Shown: positions 9,844-20,033 of the stretch, in pieces
Numbering within the stretch: position 1 is the stretch's first letter
How the letters are laid out: each line of letters begins with the position of its first letter
From: Rhodocollybia butyracea
Taxonomy: Eukaryota; Basidiomycota; Agaricomycetes; Agaricales; Omphalotaceae
Length of the DNA: 21,589 bases
Assembly: GCA_015501585.1 (NCBI GenBank)
Contig: JADNRY010000919.1
Coordinates: 1-21,589, forward strand
Direction: 5' to 3'
The notes under the pieces: generated by a model
Told to the model about the DNA's origin: nothing
Seen by the model: the letters and a program-made list of their open reading frames with translations, nothing else
Database searches by the model: none
Made by a program: the position numbers and the translations under genes

Positions 9844-11412
9844 ATGGCATACCAACTACGCTGGGGTATTATCTCTACTGGAGGCATTTCTCATCAGTTT
9901 GTCAAGGTACCTCGCTTAGTGACAGTCTCAAAATACTTACGGCGCTAAATACACTTTTAAGGATCTCCTCATCGATCCAAATACGTGCGTCATATTCCAC
10001 ATTCCAGCATTTCTTACGAAAAAGTTTCAGTCGAAATGTACAGGATGTAATCCACAAGATCACTGCGGTGGGATCGCGCTCCATCGAAAAAGCTCGAGAA
10101 TTCATCGATAACTTGGGACTTGCAGGCGATAAGGATGTCAAAGCGTATGGAAGCTATGATGAAGTATATAATAACGCTGTGAGCTGTCTCGAATCCAATA
10201 TAGCACCAAGCCTGCTGAGTCTGACTCTCTTATGCAGGATGTAGACGTGATCTATGTTGGTTAGGACGTTCGAGTCATTCTCAGCTCCTTGTTCTCAAGT
10301 TTGCTCCAAATAGCCACCCCTCACACTTACCATTACGAAAACTCCCTGGATGCTATCAAGGCGAAGAAGCATGTTCTCTGTGAGAAACCTGTCACTTCAA
10401 ACTGCGCCGAACTACGCTCTCTCCTCGCTGCGGCAAAGGAGAACGGTGTGTTCTTCATGGAAGCGATGTGGACGAGGTTCCAGCCATCGAGTCTCGAATT
10501 CAAGAAGATCTCAGACAGTGGCGAACTTGGACTTCCGGTCACCGTTCATGCCGATTTGTCTGGAAATTTCAACATAGAAAGTTGGAAAATTTTTCACTGC
10601 TTACTCTTCACTTCCTCTAATCTTACTCATTTGAAGATATCCCAAGAACTCATCGGATCTTGGACCCAATTCTGGGTGGAGGCGCACTATTAGATCTGTA
10701 AGCACTTATTCTACTCGATGTTTGGCTGGTCCATCATATATTCAGTGGCCCATATCCTCTTGTTTGGGTAAGCAGTGTATCTTGCATCCGGGTCCGTGTG
10801 TCACTCAATACTCCTCAGGCGATCATGGCACTATACGAAAACCCTGCAAATGGAGGAACAAAGCCTACCATTACCGGAAGCATCCTGAAAACACCACTCA
10901 CAGGTGTAGACTGTAACACGTCAATCACGCTCAACTTCAACCAATCCAAGCTTGCTGCTCAAGCCGTATTGAGCTGTAGTATCAATATTGACTCTATGAA
11001 CCCTGGCGTTACTATCCGATATGAACGAGGTGCAATAAAAGTTGCCTCTCCGATTTTTGTTCCCAAATCTTTTGTCGTTCAGTATTTTGATGAGAAGGGT
11101 GCAGTGACGAAAGAAAAGGAGCGGGCGTTTGAGTATGTGGGACGGTGGGTCATAAACTGTGACTAGGAAGACTTTGGCTGACTCTGCATTGCCTAGCGGG
11201 ATGTATTTTCAGGCCGATGAGGTGGCTAGATGTATCCGAGACGCTCAAATGGAGAGCTCGCTTTGGGGCACGACAAGAGCTTGTTGGAAATGGAGATATT
11301 TGATGAAGTGAGCAATCATTTTCTAGGAACAGTTCATTGTAACTAAAATGTTTTGAAGGTTCGAAAGCAAGGGGGATATGAGCTCCCCCCTGGTGTTGAG
11401 AAAGTCTTGTAA
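9844..11412 (+). CDS. Gfo/Idh/MocA-family oxidoreductase (dihydrodiol/xylose dehydrogenase-like)
   Basis: An NAD(P)-dependent dehydrogenase of the GFO_IDH_MocA family, closest in pattern to the dimeric dihydrodiol dehydrogenase/D-xylose 1-dehydrogenase group. Ten exons: 9844-9906, 9962-9984, 10031-10178, 10238-10259, 10314-10580, 10637-10697, 10746-10767, 10819-11144, 11197-11307 and 11359-11412, about 365 aa. Motifs: WGIISTGGIS near the N-terminus (Rossmann), VATPHTYHY, HVLCEKPVTSN (the family EKP signature with catalytic Lys), MEAMWTRFQP, GGGALLDLGPYPLVW, and a C-terminal QADEVARCIRD. Three exons are only 22-23 nt. One base appears missing in the G run at 11265-11268. Without it the frame ends early at an in-frame stop over the next donor (11308), losing the last 30 or so residues. 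It is tail-to-tail with the queuine transferase subunit, with 61 bp between stops. Confidence 0.85.
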
Positions 11413-11473
11413 ACAATTGTATCGATTAAACATAACCTCGTATTAAACCGTAAGTCCATTATCTAGTAAGGTA

Positions 11474-13253
11474 TTATAAGCCAGTATCAGGCAACATAGG
11501 AACTACAGCCTCAGAGCCACCCTCTATGCCCTTTTCTTCCATTTCCTTCGTCAAGATTGCATTCGCAGCTGTAGTTGACTCTGCTTTTGCCTTTTCATTT
11601 TCCCTCGCAAGTCTTCCCTTACCCCGAAGTAGTTCTACCTCTTTCCAAGCTTTTTCCGCGGCTTTGAACACATTGACCTGAGTATCATCCTTCAACATAT
11701 TGCGTTCGTCACGCGCCCCCGTATCCCCGGTCTCAGTGTCCTCCGCGTACGTCTCGAAAAATCTATCCACCTCGGCTTCAAAAAGAGATAGGTCATCTTG
11801 TGAGATCAATTGTCTGATTCCAGCAAAGAATGCGTCCATGACAGTGATATTGTGCATTGCGAGAAGGCTGTGAGCAGACATCTCGTGTGTATGGAGGAGA
11901 TGATGAAGAAATGCTTTTGTGTAAGATGGATTCCGAGAAGTGGACACATTTGAACCCGGCTCATCTACGAAGCTATGTCGAATGATCTCCGACGAAGGAA
12001 CGGATGAAGGCGAACATGCGGGACAGGGACAAAAGGTTGAAGAATCCAGATCATGACTCGTGAAAGAAGTGAAATCTCGTTCGTACTTTGTATCATAGAG
12101 ATTGTGACCCAGCTCAAGTTCGACCGTAGTTTTAGGAGCTGGGAAATGGAAGTCTAGCGCGACCCCGACATCTGCTGCGTGCTGAGCCCAGTGTGTATCG
12201 AACAGATCGACACCCACATCGCAAACGAGACGAAGGATCTCGTGAGGTCCTCGAGTGCAGGTTACAAGACGAGGTTTTGATAGAGATAATGACGAAAGTG
12301 AAGCTTGGATGAGGGATGTAACGGTTGCTGGATTTGGTGAGGGATCATGGAAGCCTTGGATGGATAATCTAAGGGGTACCATCTCAACAACATAGCCCGC
12401 AACTCCTCATCGAGACACTTGAGCGGTCGCATTGCTTCTGCTTCTTTTCCATGTAAACCTTCCACCAAAGACTCTGCAAAAGCTGAACGAGCAGGGGCGC
12501 TGGCTCCTCCGGCCATCTGAACAAATATATTTCCTGGACGTGTAATTGGTCCAGTCTCAGGGTATTGAAGCATATCTGCGAGCCATAGCGCTGATCGCTC
12601 AATGCTCTTGGTGAGACGTTTTTGGGAATATGGAGCAGGTGTAAAAGGTGTATCTGATAAGGAAAAGATGATATCGGGTTTGCAGGAGTCCACATAGGAT
12701 CGCCAGTCACTAGGAGTGACCTAAAAGGAAATCGTGAAACAACAGCACCTATGGTTTTTTCACAGACTTGCCTTTCTCATTCCGCGAATGCAATTTGCAG
12801 TCACGTACGCATTCGTATTGGCAGGCATTTCCTGCCCATCTGCAGAATTTCTCAGTGACATCGAGAGCACATATTCCTCTTGCGGAAATCCAAGTAAAGT
12901 GTTGATTCTCGGTGTTTCGCCCGATTGAGGTTGAAGAGTCGGGATCGGGGGTCTGTGTTCCAGGCTATCTATGTTTTATGAGGGGAAGAGATGTAAGATA
13001 AAAAGATCAATACTGACAATGATTCGAATGGGATATGTACCCATTTAATCGCTCTTGTTCTCTTTACATTATCTCGAGAAAGATGAGGGACGACGCCTCG
13101 GGAGGTACATGTTAAAACTCCGGGAGTATCGATAGCGATTTGTCCATTGCGAATCAATAGTTTTCCTCCTCTGGGTCCAAACTTATGTTTAGAACCTTCG
13201 CGATTGGCGGAAAGACAGACAAGAGATTGAAACGAAATGTGAGAGGAAGACAT
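11474..13253 (-). CDS. qtrt2: Queuine tRNA-ribosyltransferase accessory subunit 2 (QTRT2-like)
   Basis: This is the non-catalytic partner of the eukaryotic tRNA-guanine transglycosylase, which inserts queuine at position 34 of GUN-anticodon tRNAs. Exons are 13253-13018, 12964-12772 and 12720-11474, about 558 aa. Exon 1 has GVLTCTSRGVVPHLSRDN, exon 2 PPIPTLQP, and exon 3 TKSIERSALWLADML and VQMAGG. The C-terminal TGT domain reads GPHEILRLVCDVGVDLFD, then the zinc ligands CPCPAC followed by FLHHLLHTHEMSAHSLLAMHN. The second intron is GC-AG with donor GCAAGT (12771). One G is apparently missing near 12392-12396, where homology switches frame between LDEELR and YVVEMVPLRLSIQG. The start at 13253 (MSSSHISF) is the Met nearest the FGPRGG homology, and an upstream in-frame Met at 13286 is less likely. 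The C-terminal 60 residues are low-complexity and charged. Confidence 0.87.
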
Positions 13254-13822
13254 CAAAAAACGATGGGCGCTTATAGTCATTCTCACGTATCAAAGCTTTC
13301 TTTAGCTTTAACCATGGATGCCGGACTGGGCCAAAACGCATGCGCTCAGCGAACGACTCTGAACATTCGTACCTGGAATCCGTGCGCTGTTCAGGGAACG
13401 AATATGTGCACCCGGGACCGCAAAACATATTGCTACCATGAGTCCAGCTTGATCGGTCGAGGCTTGAATTTCACCAATAGAAAATAGGTACGTCTCCTTC
13501 ATTGTGTCCTTTAGCCGTGCTGCATAGTGTCAAATCGTCATGCGCGCAGTACGGATCGACCCTGAAAGATCTCTTGTGTCACAGCAACTCATTGTCAAAC
13601 AGTCTCTAGAATTCGGGTACTTAAAAATTAACAAGTTACACAGACCGATGAACAGAAAGGTGTAAATCATCTGGTCAGATATATAGTTACTGGGAAAGGA
13701 GTTCGAGGTCACAAAGCATTTGCATGATTACAGTACACGGGAAAATACCGGATTAACGTGATAAGCATAAAGTCTTGATGATGTCTAAACTTCAGTTGTT
13801 GGAGGAGCTATGCACGGACAGT
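13254..13822. other. Intergenic region between QTRT2-like and CDF transporter genes
   Basis: This 569-bp stretch lies upstream of the QTRT2-like gene and downstream of the transporter. Short open frames on both strands have no recognisable motif. It should contain the QTRT2 promoter, but I see no clear TATA or CCAAT box. Confidence 0.5.
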
Positions 13823-15576
13823 TTAACACAGGTTAAATAGACTGTAAAAGCGAAAACGGCTCACGGCAACACGAATTCTCTTGGGCGAACATTCCTGGTC
13901 AGGAGGGCATACAATCAAACATGAAGCGTCTTGGGTGGTCTATCCAAATGAATGTTTTCAGAAGTTGAAAATGTCAAGATTCAAGATCATCTTACCATGA
14001 GTTGTTCATCAGCTCCGTACACCTTTGGATACTCTGGCTGAATGGTGCTGGAGTGAATTCCGTGATGGTGAAGAGCAAATCTGATCTTCTCCGCAATAGC
14101 ATAAAGTCGTGCTCGCGAGAGGCCTTCACATGTACAGAAGCTATTACTTTTTGCTCGCTCAATTGCCAAATATGCAGCTCATGGACCGACAGCACACCCT
14201 CAACCGCGAGGATTGATGAGCGAACTTCATCCAATGATATCGTTGACGGCACGCCTTGCAGTAGAATAAAGGATGCGCTGCGAACTAGAGGATTGAAAAA
14301 ATAATTGAGGGTTTGATTTTTTAACAAAGACGCGGAAAATATGATCACCTAAAGGCATTGCAGATGAGAAAATAATCACAGTGATTACCAAACTGATAAC
14401 TGGGTCGAAGTAATATTTGAAGCTCCAAGTGGAAAGCCAGATAACGAGGCCAGTTGCGATGACACCAATGTTACCTAGTGCGTCACCGACAACATGAAGG
14501 ACTAGAGCGCGCATATTCATAGATCCAGCTTTGGTATGCCGATGTGAATGGGGCTGTGAAGGCGCATTAGACTCTAATAACAGTGGAGTGCTCTCATTCA
14601 ACACAGTTTCGGAAACTTCAGAGTTATTCAGGTTGACTTCCGATTGTGACTTTAAAGATTCTAAGGGAGAGGGCGAACGTCCGGAGGCTAACTCTTGTGC
14701 AGTCTGAATAAGATTGGCTCGGTTGGTCGCAGGATGGCCGTAAAGAGACGAAAGCGATTCAGCACGGGAGGGTGCGTGCCGCAGCGCACGAGGTGTGGTC
14801 TCCCCCGAAATTGATGGCGTAGGCGAAGGTTCAGAATGCGAATGTCCATGCGAATGGCCATGTTCTGTGAGGGTGATCAGACGGGTTACAATGCTTTCTA
14901 GTATTGTGTATGCACCATGAAAGAGGAAGAGTCCAACAATGTTTGAAGCAAGACCTAGAGACCCGACTACTACAACGAGACGAGGACTCGATACCTCTAT
15001 CGAACTCGATCAGAAAATGCAATGACGGTCGGAAAGCAAGGAGCGTACCGGGGGTACTGAAGAAGCGTTCCAATGCCTCAAGAAAGATGGAAAAACAGAG
15101 GGCGAGAAGGAAGACCCCGTTTACCAGAGCTGCAAGAATTTCGGCTCTGTGCCAACTATGAAACAGTATCAGTAGCTGCAGCAAAGTAGAATCATGTCTG
15201 AACTTGCCCATAAGAAAACGTGAGTCCGCGGTACTTCCTGCTGTCAGCTATAAGCGCAAGTAAGTATTTTTATATTCAGCATATATCAACTCTGACCCTA
15301 CTTTTATGGCGTATAGTGCGACTACCAAGCTTATTACATCACTGAAGCGCGAATGAGAATGAGTGGAAAGGATGTGAAGTTTTCACTGTACTTGAGCATG
15401 TGGAAGCTATCAGCGACCAAGGCCAATGAGCCAACGGCGTAGCCTGATAAAGTTGATTACTCTGAAGAAGCAAGTCGATCAAAGGATGCAAACATACCAA
15501 CTAGGATTTCGACGAAGAAAAAGAATACGTCAATGATGAGGAGAATTTTGATTCGAGCAGGACGAGAAAGTGCCAT
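13823..15576 (-). CDS. Cation diffusion facilitator (CDF/ZnT) zinc transporter, ZRC1/COT1-like
   Basis: A proton-coupled exporter that would move Zn2+ (possibly Co2+) from cytosol to vacuole or another compartment. Exons: 15576-15498, 15443-15392, 15341-15302, 15247-15208, 15155-15049, 14996-14349, 14284-13996 and 13939 to the stop, about 454 aa. Membrane segments include ILLIIDVFFFFVEIL, VISLVVALYAI, AALVNGVFLLALCFSIFLEA and ISLVITVIIF. The two metal-site HxxxD motifs are DSFHMLND (TM2) and HVVGDALGN (TM5). A long cytosolic loop carries EHGHSHGHSHSE and Ser-rich sequence. The C-terminal domain has VLSVHELHIWQL and ALHHHGIHSSTIQPEY. Intron 4 is GC-AG (donor 15207). Homology needs one extra base at three places: a T run (15215-15218), about 14100, and a GGG at 13883-13885. 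With the last repaired the stop is at 13833, otherwise at 13823. The Cys-rich tail is typical of fungal members. Confidence 0.87.
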
Positions 15577-16207
15577 GATTCCGAGATGAAGATCGAGCTC
15601 AAACAGAGCAGTTGAGGGCAAGTGGGGGATTAGCAAACTTTTTCGGTTTCCAAGAATGAATAAAAAGAACTGGTCACCGGCAAAGGCGGAGCTGTGTCTA
15701 CATATTTTAAGTTTACACTGCCTGCCTGTTTGTAAGAAAATTTTTCAAAGTTATACAGTCCGCCTATGTTTGGAATAGATTAGTTGCAGGCCCCAGTGGA
15801 CTTTAGAAGCTCGTTGGCAATCACGTGTAGAGTCGTATGTCGCAGTCGCTTGTCAAGAGGCTGAAAGTCCTTATCTTGTTCTGATTTTTATTAAGAATTG
15901 TTTCTGAGGCTCAGGAAATTGACGAAGGAGTTGGGAACCTTCCATGGCGCCTGATCGACGCTCACCCTGAAATTACAATTCGACTTAAGCGAGTCAGTAA
16001 CACGGCATGACTTGATCTCCACAGGGGTCGACTCCGCCACCACCTCCGACGGGCTGTAATTCTCATCCTCGTGGCTGATTGCCACAACTATCTCTCTTGA
16101 AAAACACGGCCAACAGTTACTGTGGCACACGATGTCGATGAAAGAATTTCACTGCTTCTAAAACTCCGCTGCTCCTCCGTCCGGTTATCGGATGATCGTA
16201 CACGTCG

Positions 16208-16695
16208 ATGAACACTGGCAATTTCTTCATCGTAGACCCTTACTCAGTTACTGACTATCCACTTCGTAACCGCCGAGACCTCTTCGTCGCCTTTATCGGC
16301 ATCGGAATGATGCATCTAGTTGCTCTGGAACAAACCCGGTAAGTATCTCGATCGACTACGTGCTTCTCCCATGGCGGTAAGTCATCGGTCCTAGCCTGGA
16401 CTGGACCCCCAATCTCTGGAACGTGAATACGTTTCTCTCTGTATTCCATTTTTCCGCCGGCCCAGAGGACATAACATTAACTAGTACTTATGATCCTTGT
16501 ACCATTGTCTCGCAAGGGTCATCTGGTTTGGTATTCTCCTTGACGTCCTTTCCATTCTCACACTTGCTGGATCCTGAAATACGCACTTGTATTGTTCTGT
16601 TAGTGTACATTCCAGTCCACACATTTTTACCTAGGCAAAGCGCATGTCAACTGAGAGCTGCACGAGGCATCACTTGGTTTCTGAATCTGATCTAG
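16208..16695 (+). CDS. Unrecognised two-exon candidate gene
   Basis: An ATG at 16208-16210 opens a frame (MNTGNFFIVDPYSVTDYPL...) that runs to a perfect GTAAGT donor at 16339. A CCTAG acceptor ends at 16394. The 56-nt intron is the normal size for this window, and joining the exons keeps an open frame to the stop at 16693-16695, giving about 143 aa. An in-frame stop lies a few codons upstream of the ATG. The product has two short hydrophobic stretches (FVAFIGIGMMHLVAL and CIVLLVYIPVHTFL) but no motif I recognise. It may be a real orphan gene, a relic or chance. Confidence 0.25.
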
Positions 16696-16896
16696 TTTCC
16701 CCAGCTTTTCTCCTGTGTGTTTCTAGATCTATGTAGAATACATTGGCTAACTCTATGTACCTCCTACTTACAATGTACCTCAATGTAACGCTGCCATGCA
16801 GATCTGATCTCTGATCTCTTATAAACTTTTAGATGACCCGAAAATATCTATATGACGGTGTCACTCCTTGTCGACCACTTGATGTATGTGGGATTT

Positions 16897-16926
16897 CCAG
16901 GAATACAACATCCAGGAATACAACAT
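16897..16926 (+). repeat. 15-bp tandem duplication
   Basis: CCAGGAATACAACAT is present twice without a gap (16897-16911 and 16912-16926). It lies in non-coding or unrecognised sequence and looks like a recent slippage or repair duplication. Confidence 0.8.
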
Positions 16927-18073
16927 CGTCTTGAAGTCAGAGTCCAGGCCTGCTTCCTGCGCCGATACTATCCTCTTCCATAGTCACGGTTTACTTTACT
17001 ATCATGTCAATCCACCCCACACGAGCAATCCTTGCCCTCAAACGCCTCATCGTCTTTCTAAATCTTCCTCTCCAATCCTAACTTCGCAAGTCAGGTCGTC
17101 CTACCCTCCGACCTCAGCCTTGCAAAAAGCTCTCAGCAACACAACACTAACGATTCACACCAAGTTTCCGAGCTATACAGACAAAGTAAACGACTGGAAC
17201 AGATAACAGTATCCCGGTCGGATCCGCCGTAGTGCTCAGCTGGAACTATCATTGTTCAGCACAACGAAGAAATGCAAGCTTGCGTCAATTTTCTTTTAGC
17301 CACGACAATACAAAGCTTTCCTTAGGGAGATTTTGCAGGACATCTCTTTAGGACACCATCCCAACGGCGAAGTCTACTAGTACATATTGTGTTTTATCGC
17401 TAGAGAAGGGTACGGAACGGACGAGCACTAGTGAGCAGCCTCGTATTCGCTGTCGTGGCTAATATCTTGGCTAAAACGACTTTGCGGAACTCAAAGGTTC
17501 AAGCGGAGGGTGGCTCTCATCTTGGAATGGCTGTCCCCTTGTGGGACTCCGTATGGCTGTATATTCCTTCTACTAAACAGTATGCACTAGCTTTTCACTG
17601 TAGTTCTCCATAACTTCTCCATATCGTTGCTGAATATTGAATGCCGAGTTGATGCCGGTACCTTTTGGATTATGTGGATGAGCTGACGTAGAATTGCCAC
17701 CTAGTATACGCGTCATCAAACCCATACAGTCACGACACCACACTGGGAGCAGGATAGCTCACGAAGATGGAGGCGTCGGAAAGATCAAGACTATCTATTC
17801 CTCCATCCTGCGGAGGAATTGGAAGGTCGCAATGGCGTAAAATTGTTTTGGATTAAAATACAAGGGTGCTCAATGCAGCTGGGGCTCTTGCTCAGTAATT
17901 CGACGAAGGAATTATCCTTTCACCACTAATTATCTCAGCCTAAGATCACTTGTGTAATCTTGCGGGTAGTATAGAGGACGTCGATGAGCCTCAACTTCCG
18001 TTCTCTCTCCGATTGACAAATCTGGTACTCCTCCGTGGTATTTCCGTCGGTGACTACTGCCCCGCCCATAGGA

Positions 18074-18088
18074 CCAATCGTATAAAAG
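18074..18088 (+). promoter_or_regulatory. CCAAT box plus TATA box of SDR copy 2
   Basis: CCAAT at 18074-18078 is followed by TATAAAAG at 18081-18088, about 75 bp upstream of the ATG at 18160. This is the clearest core promoter in the window. Confidence 0.6.
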
Positions 18089-18159
18089 AGCACTCCTGCC
18101 ATCGAACCAAGTCTACAACAAGACCTACCTACGCGTCTCTACTCAGTAAATCTAGAACG

Positions 18160-19460
18160 ATGAGCAACCCGAACCTTTACGCTACATTCACCGATCGACA
18201 GAAACAAACAAGTCCTTCTTTGGTCCATGAAGATCTGACCGGAAAGACGGTAATGATCACTGGGGCGAACAGTGGGATCGGATTCGAGGCTGCGAAGCAT
18301 TTTGCTACTATGAACCCGGCTCGATTGATTGTTGTCTGTCGCTCTATGGAAAAGGCTCAAGCAAGTATTACACGTTGGTTCATTCGCCATCTTCTATCGA
18401 AGTTCCCGTCCTGATGTATTATGGCGATTCACAGAGATAGAAGCAGAAACAGGCTACAAGAACGCTGAACCTATGGCTCTTGACTTGGGCGACTTTAACT
18501 CAATCTCCGAATTTGCTACTCAAAGCCAATAAAACACTGAACGCCTCGACATCCTTGTTGAAAATGCCGCCATAGCCACTACCGAGTATGTTCTGACTAG
18601 GGATGGTTGGGAAACGATGTGAGTCCAATATGCAGCAATTATAGTCCAAATGTTCAGAACCTCCAACTCATCAGGCTGCAAGTAAATTCTTTGGGGCCCG
18701 CCTTGCATGTCATACTTTTGCTTCCCATTATCCTACGAACAGCCAAGCAACACTCGGTTGTTTCAAGAGTAGTGATAGTTTCGAGCGAGGTGATCTTTTT
18801 CGCCAACATACGTCCGAGGCTATTGCCTCTCCTAATATTCTCGAGACTCTATCTAGCAAAGAATACTGTACCGCAGAGTAAGTGAACTTGGACTTTGAAA
18901 CAACCCTTATACTCATTCCTTTTATCAATAGGGTGATCGGTGAAAGTCGTTATACTGAGTCAAAGAGTAAGTATCAACGTCGATAAATGATCAATTTTTT
19001 GACCCATTTCTTTTACATTTCCAGTCTTAAACAACATGCTCGTCAATAAACTTACAGCACTCTTACCTCTCAACATCGTCCCGGTTGCACTTAGTCCTGG
19101 CTTCTGTATATCAGGACTCCGTCGGAATATACAGGGAGAAGCGGCGAGAGGTACAAGCGGATGGAAGACCAGATCGCATACACTTCGGAGGAGGGCAGTC
19201 GCCTTATCCTCCATGCTGCGCTAGCTGGACGAAATGAAGAAATACGTGGTACTTTTCTCTCGTACTTGAAACCTCATGAGCTCCCCGATCATATGTTGAG
19301 CGAAGAGGGAAAGAGGACAGAAGATAAAATCTGGGTATGTTGGTGTCATCGTAGGCAACTTGGTTGAAGCTAACTGTCTTACACATAGAATGAGATGTTG
19401 GAGCTTTTCAGCCAAGTAGACGATAGGGTTCGTGATATAGTTGTGGAATATTTAAAGTAA
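18160..19460 (+). CDS. Short-chain dehydrogenase/reductase, copy 2, with three apparent frame breaks
   Basis: A paralogue of the SDR at 8162-9446 with the same six-exon structure: 18160-18373, 18435-18618, 18675-18877, 18932-18966, 19025-19334 and 19389-19460. It starts MSNPNLYATFTDRQK behind a good CCAAT/TATA promoter. Motifs are TGANSGIG (cofactor), DLGDF, VENAAI, VSSEVIF and YTESK (catalytic Tyr/Lys on the 35-nt exon 4). Against copies 1 and 3 there is one extra A at 18522-18524, which produces a stop at 18530-18532. One C is missing near 18542 and one near 19144. All three are in short runs, so sequencing or assembly error is possible. If real, the gene is dead and truncated after about 120 residues. 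The first intron donor is a weak GTTGGT. Substrate unknown. Confidence 0.8.
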
Positions 19461-20033
19461 CCGAGACCCTTGGAGGGTTTTATGTTGAGGATTTTATCTT
19501 ATGGATCGCGTACGGCAAGGCTAAACGTTTAATTCGACCTGTTTTCTCTTACTGGGATTTACTTTTACATGCAATGCCCCGAAGCTCATTTTAGCGTTTA
19601 GGTCCGAGCTCGTTTCTAAACTACAAACGGTAAGCGCAGACACTCTAGGACACTGATTCTCGCCTACAAGTTTCCCTCTAAATCCTCTCTACGTACCACC
19701 CAGTTTGCTTCTGATTCCGGATTCAGGCGATCTCCTTATAATAATACAGATCCCAATAGAGCTTACCTCGAGCTCACTGACATTGCGATGTAAACAGCGC
19801 TGATCAAGCTTTTTCCCAAGCTGAGACGCGACGCGACGCGAATGGGCGCTTACACGCGTGAGTTTTGAATTCCACCAAGGGAAGATACGTACTTACCTTC
19901 TCCTCCGTGGTTTTCCGAAAATTACTAATTTCCATTGGAATGAAGTAGTCGTCATGTCGACATTGGCGCGCGTAGTACCATAAAAGATCCCTGTTTCACC
20001 AAGTAAGTAAACCAATTTCCAGAATTCCAAAAA
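19461..20033. other. Intergenic region between tandem SDR copies 2 and 3
   Basis: This 573-bp stretch has no plausible gene. It contains a short GACGC triplication near 19825-19840 and, close to the downstream gene, CATAAAAG at 19979-19986. Confidence 0.5.
19979..19986 (+). promoter_or_regulatory. TATA-like element of SDR copy 3
   Basis: CATAAAAG lies about 50 bp before the ATG at 20034 and about 85 bp before the ATG at 20068. Its position resembles the TATA box of SDR copy 2. Confidence 0.4.

Larger units (their letters stand above)
15577..18159. other. Gene-poor 2.6-kb region
   Basis: No recognisable gene family, rRNA, tRNA or mobile element is seen here. It contains a minus-strand frame at 15891-16130 without known motifs, the two-exon candidate at 16208-16695, a 15-bp tandem duplication at 16897-16926, leader-like fragments around 17004-17220, and at its end the SDR copy 2 promoter. 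Much of it may be decayed sequence. Confidence 0.5.

Noticed and set aside
12734..12928. Plus-strand open frame of 64 codons
   Set aside because: It lies antisense to exon 2 and the GC-AG intron of the QTRT2-like gene, whose protein motifs fit the minus strand.
13992..14348. Separate 118-codon minus-strand gene
   Set aside because: It is exon 7 of the CDF transporter read through intron 6 and continued in the wrong frame after a one-base break.
8162..15576. Secondary-metabolite or catabolic gene cluster
   Set aside because: Apart from oxidoreductases the genes are housekeeping-like (tRNA queuosine, metal transport, F-box), with no synthase or pathway-specific regulator.
15891..16130. Minus-strand 79-codon frame ending just before AATAAA
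   Set aside because: No recognisable motif, no clear promoter or intron structure. Too weak to call a gene.
19825..19840. GACGC triplication as a regulatory array or CRISPR-like repeat
   Set aside because: Only three 5-bp units, with no spacers and no conserved context.
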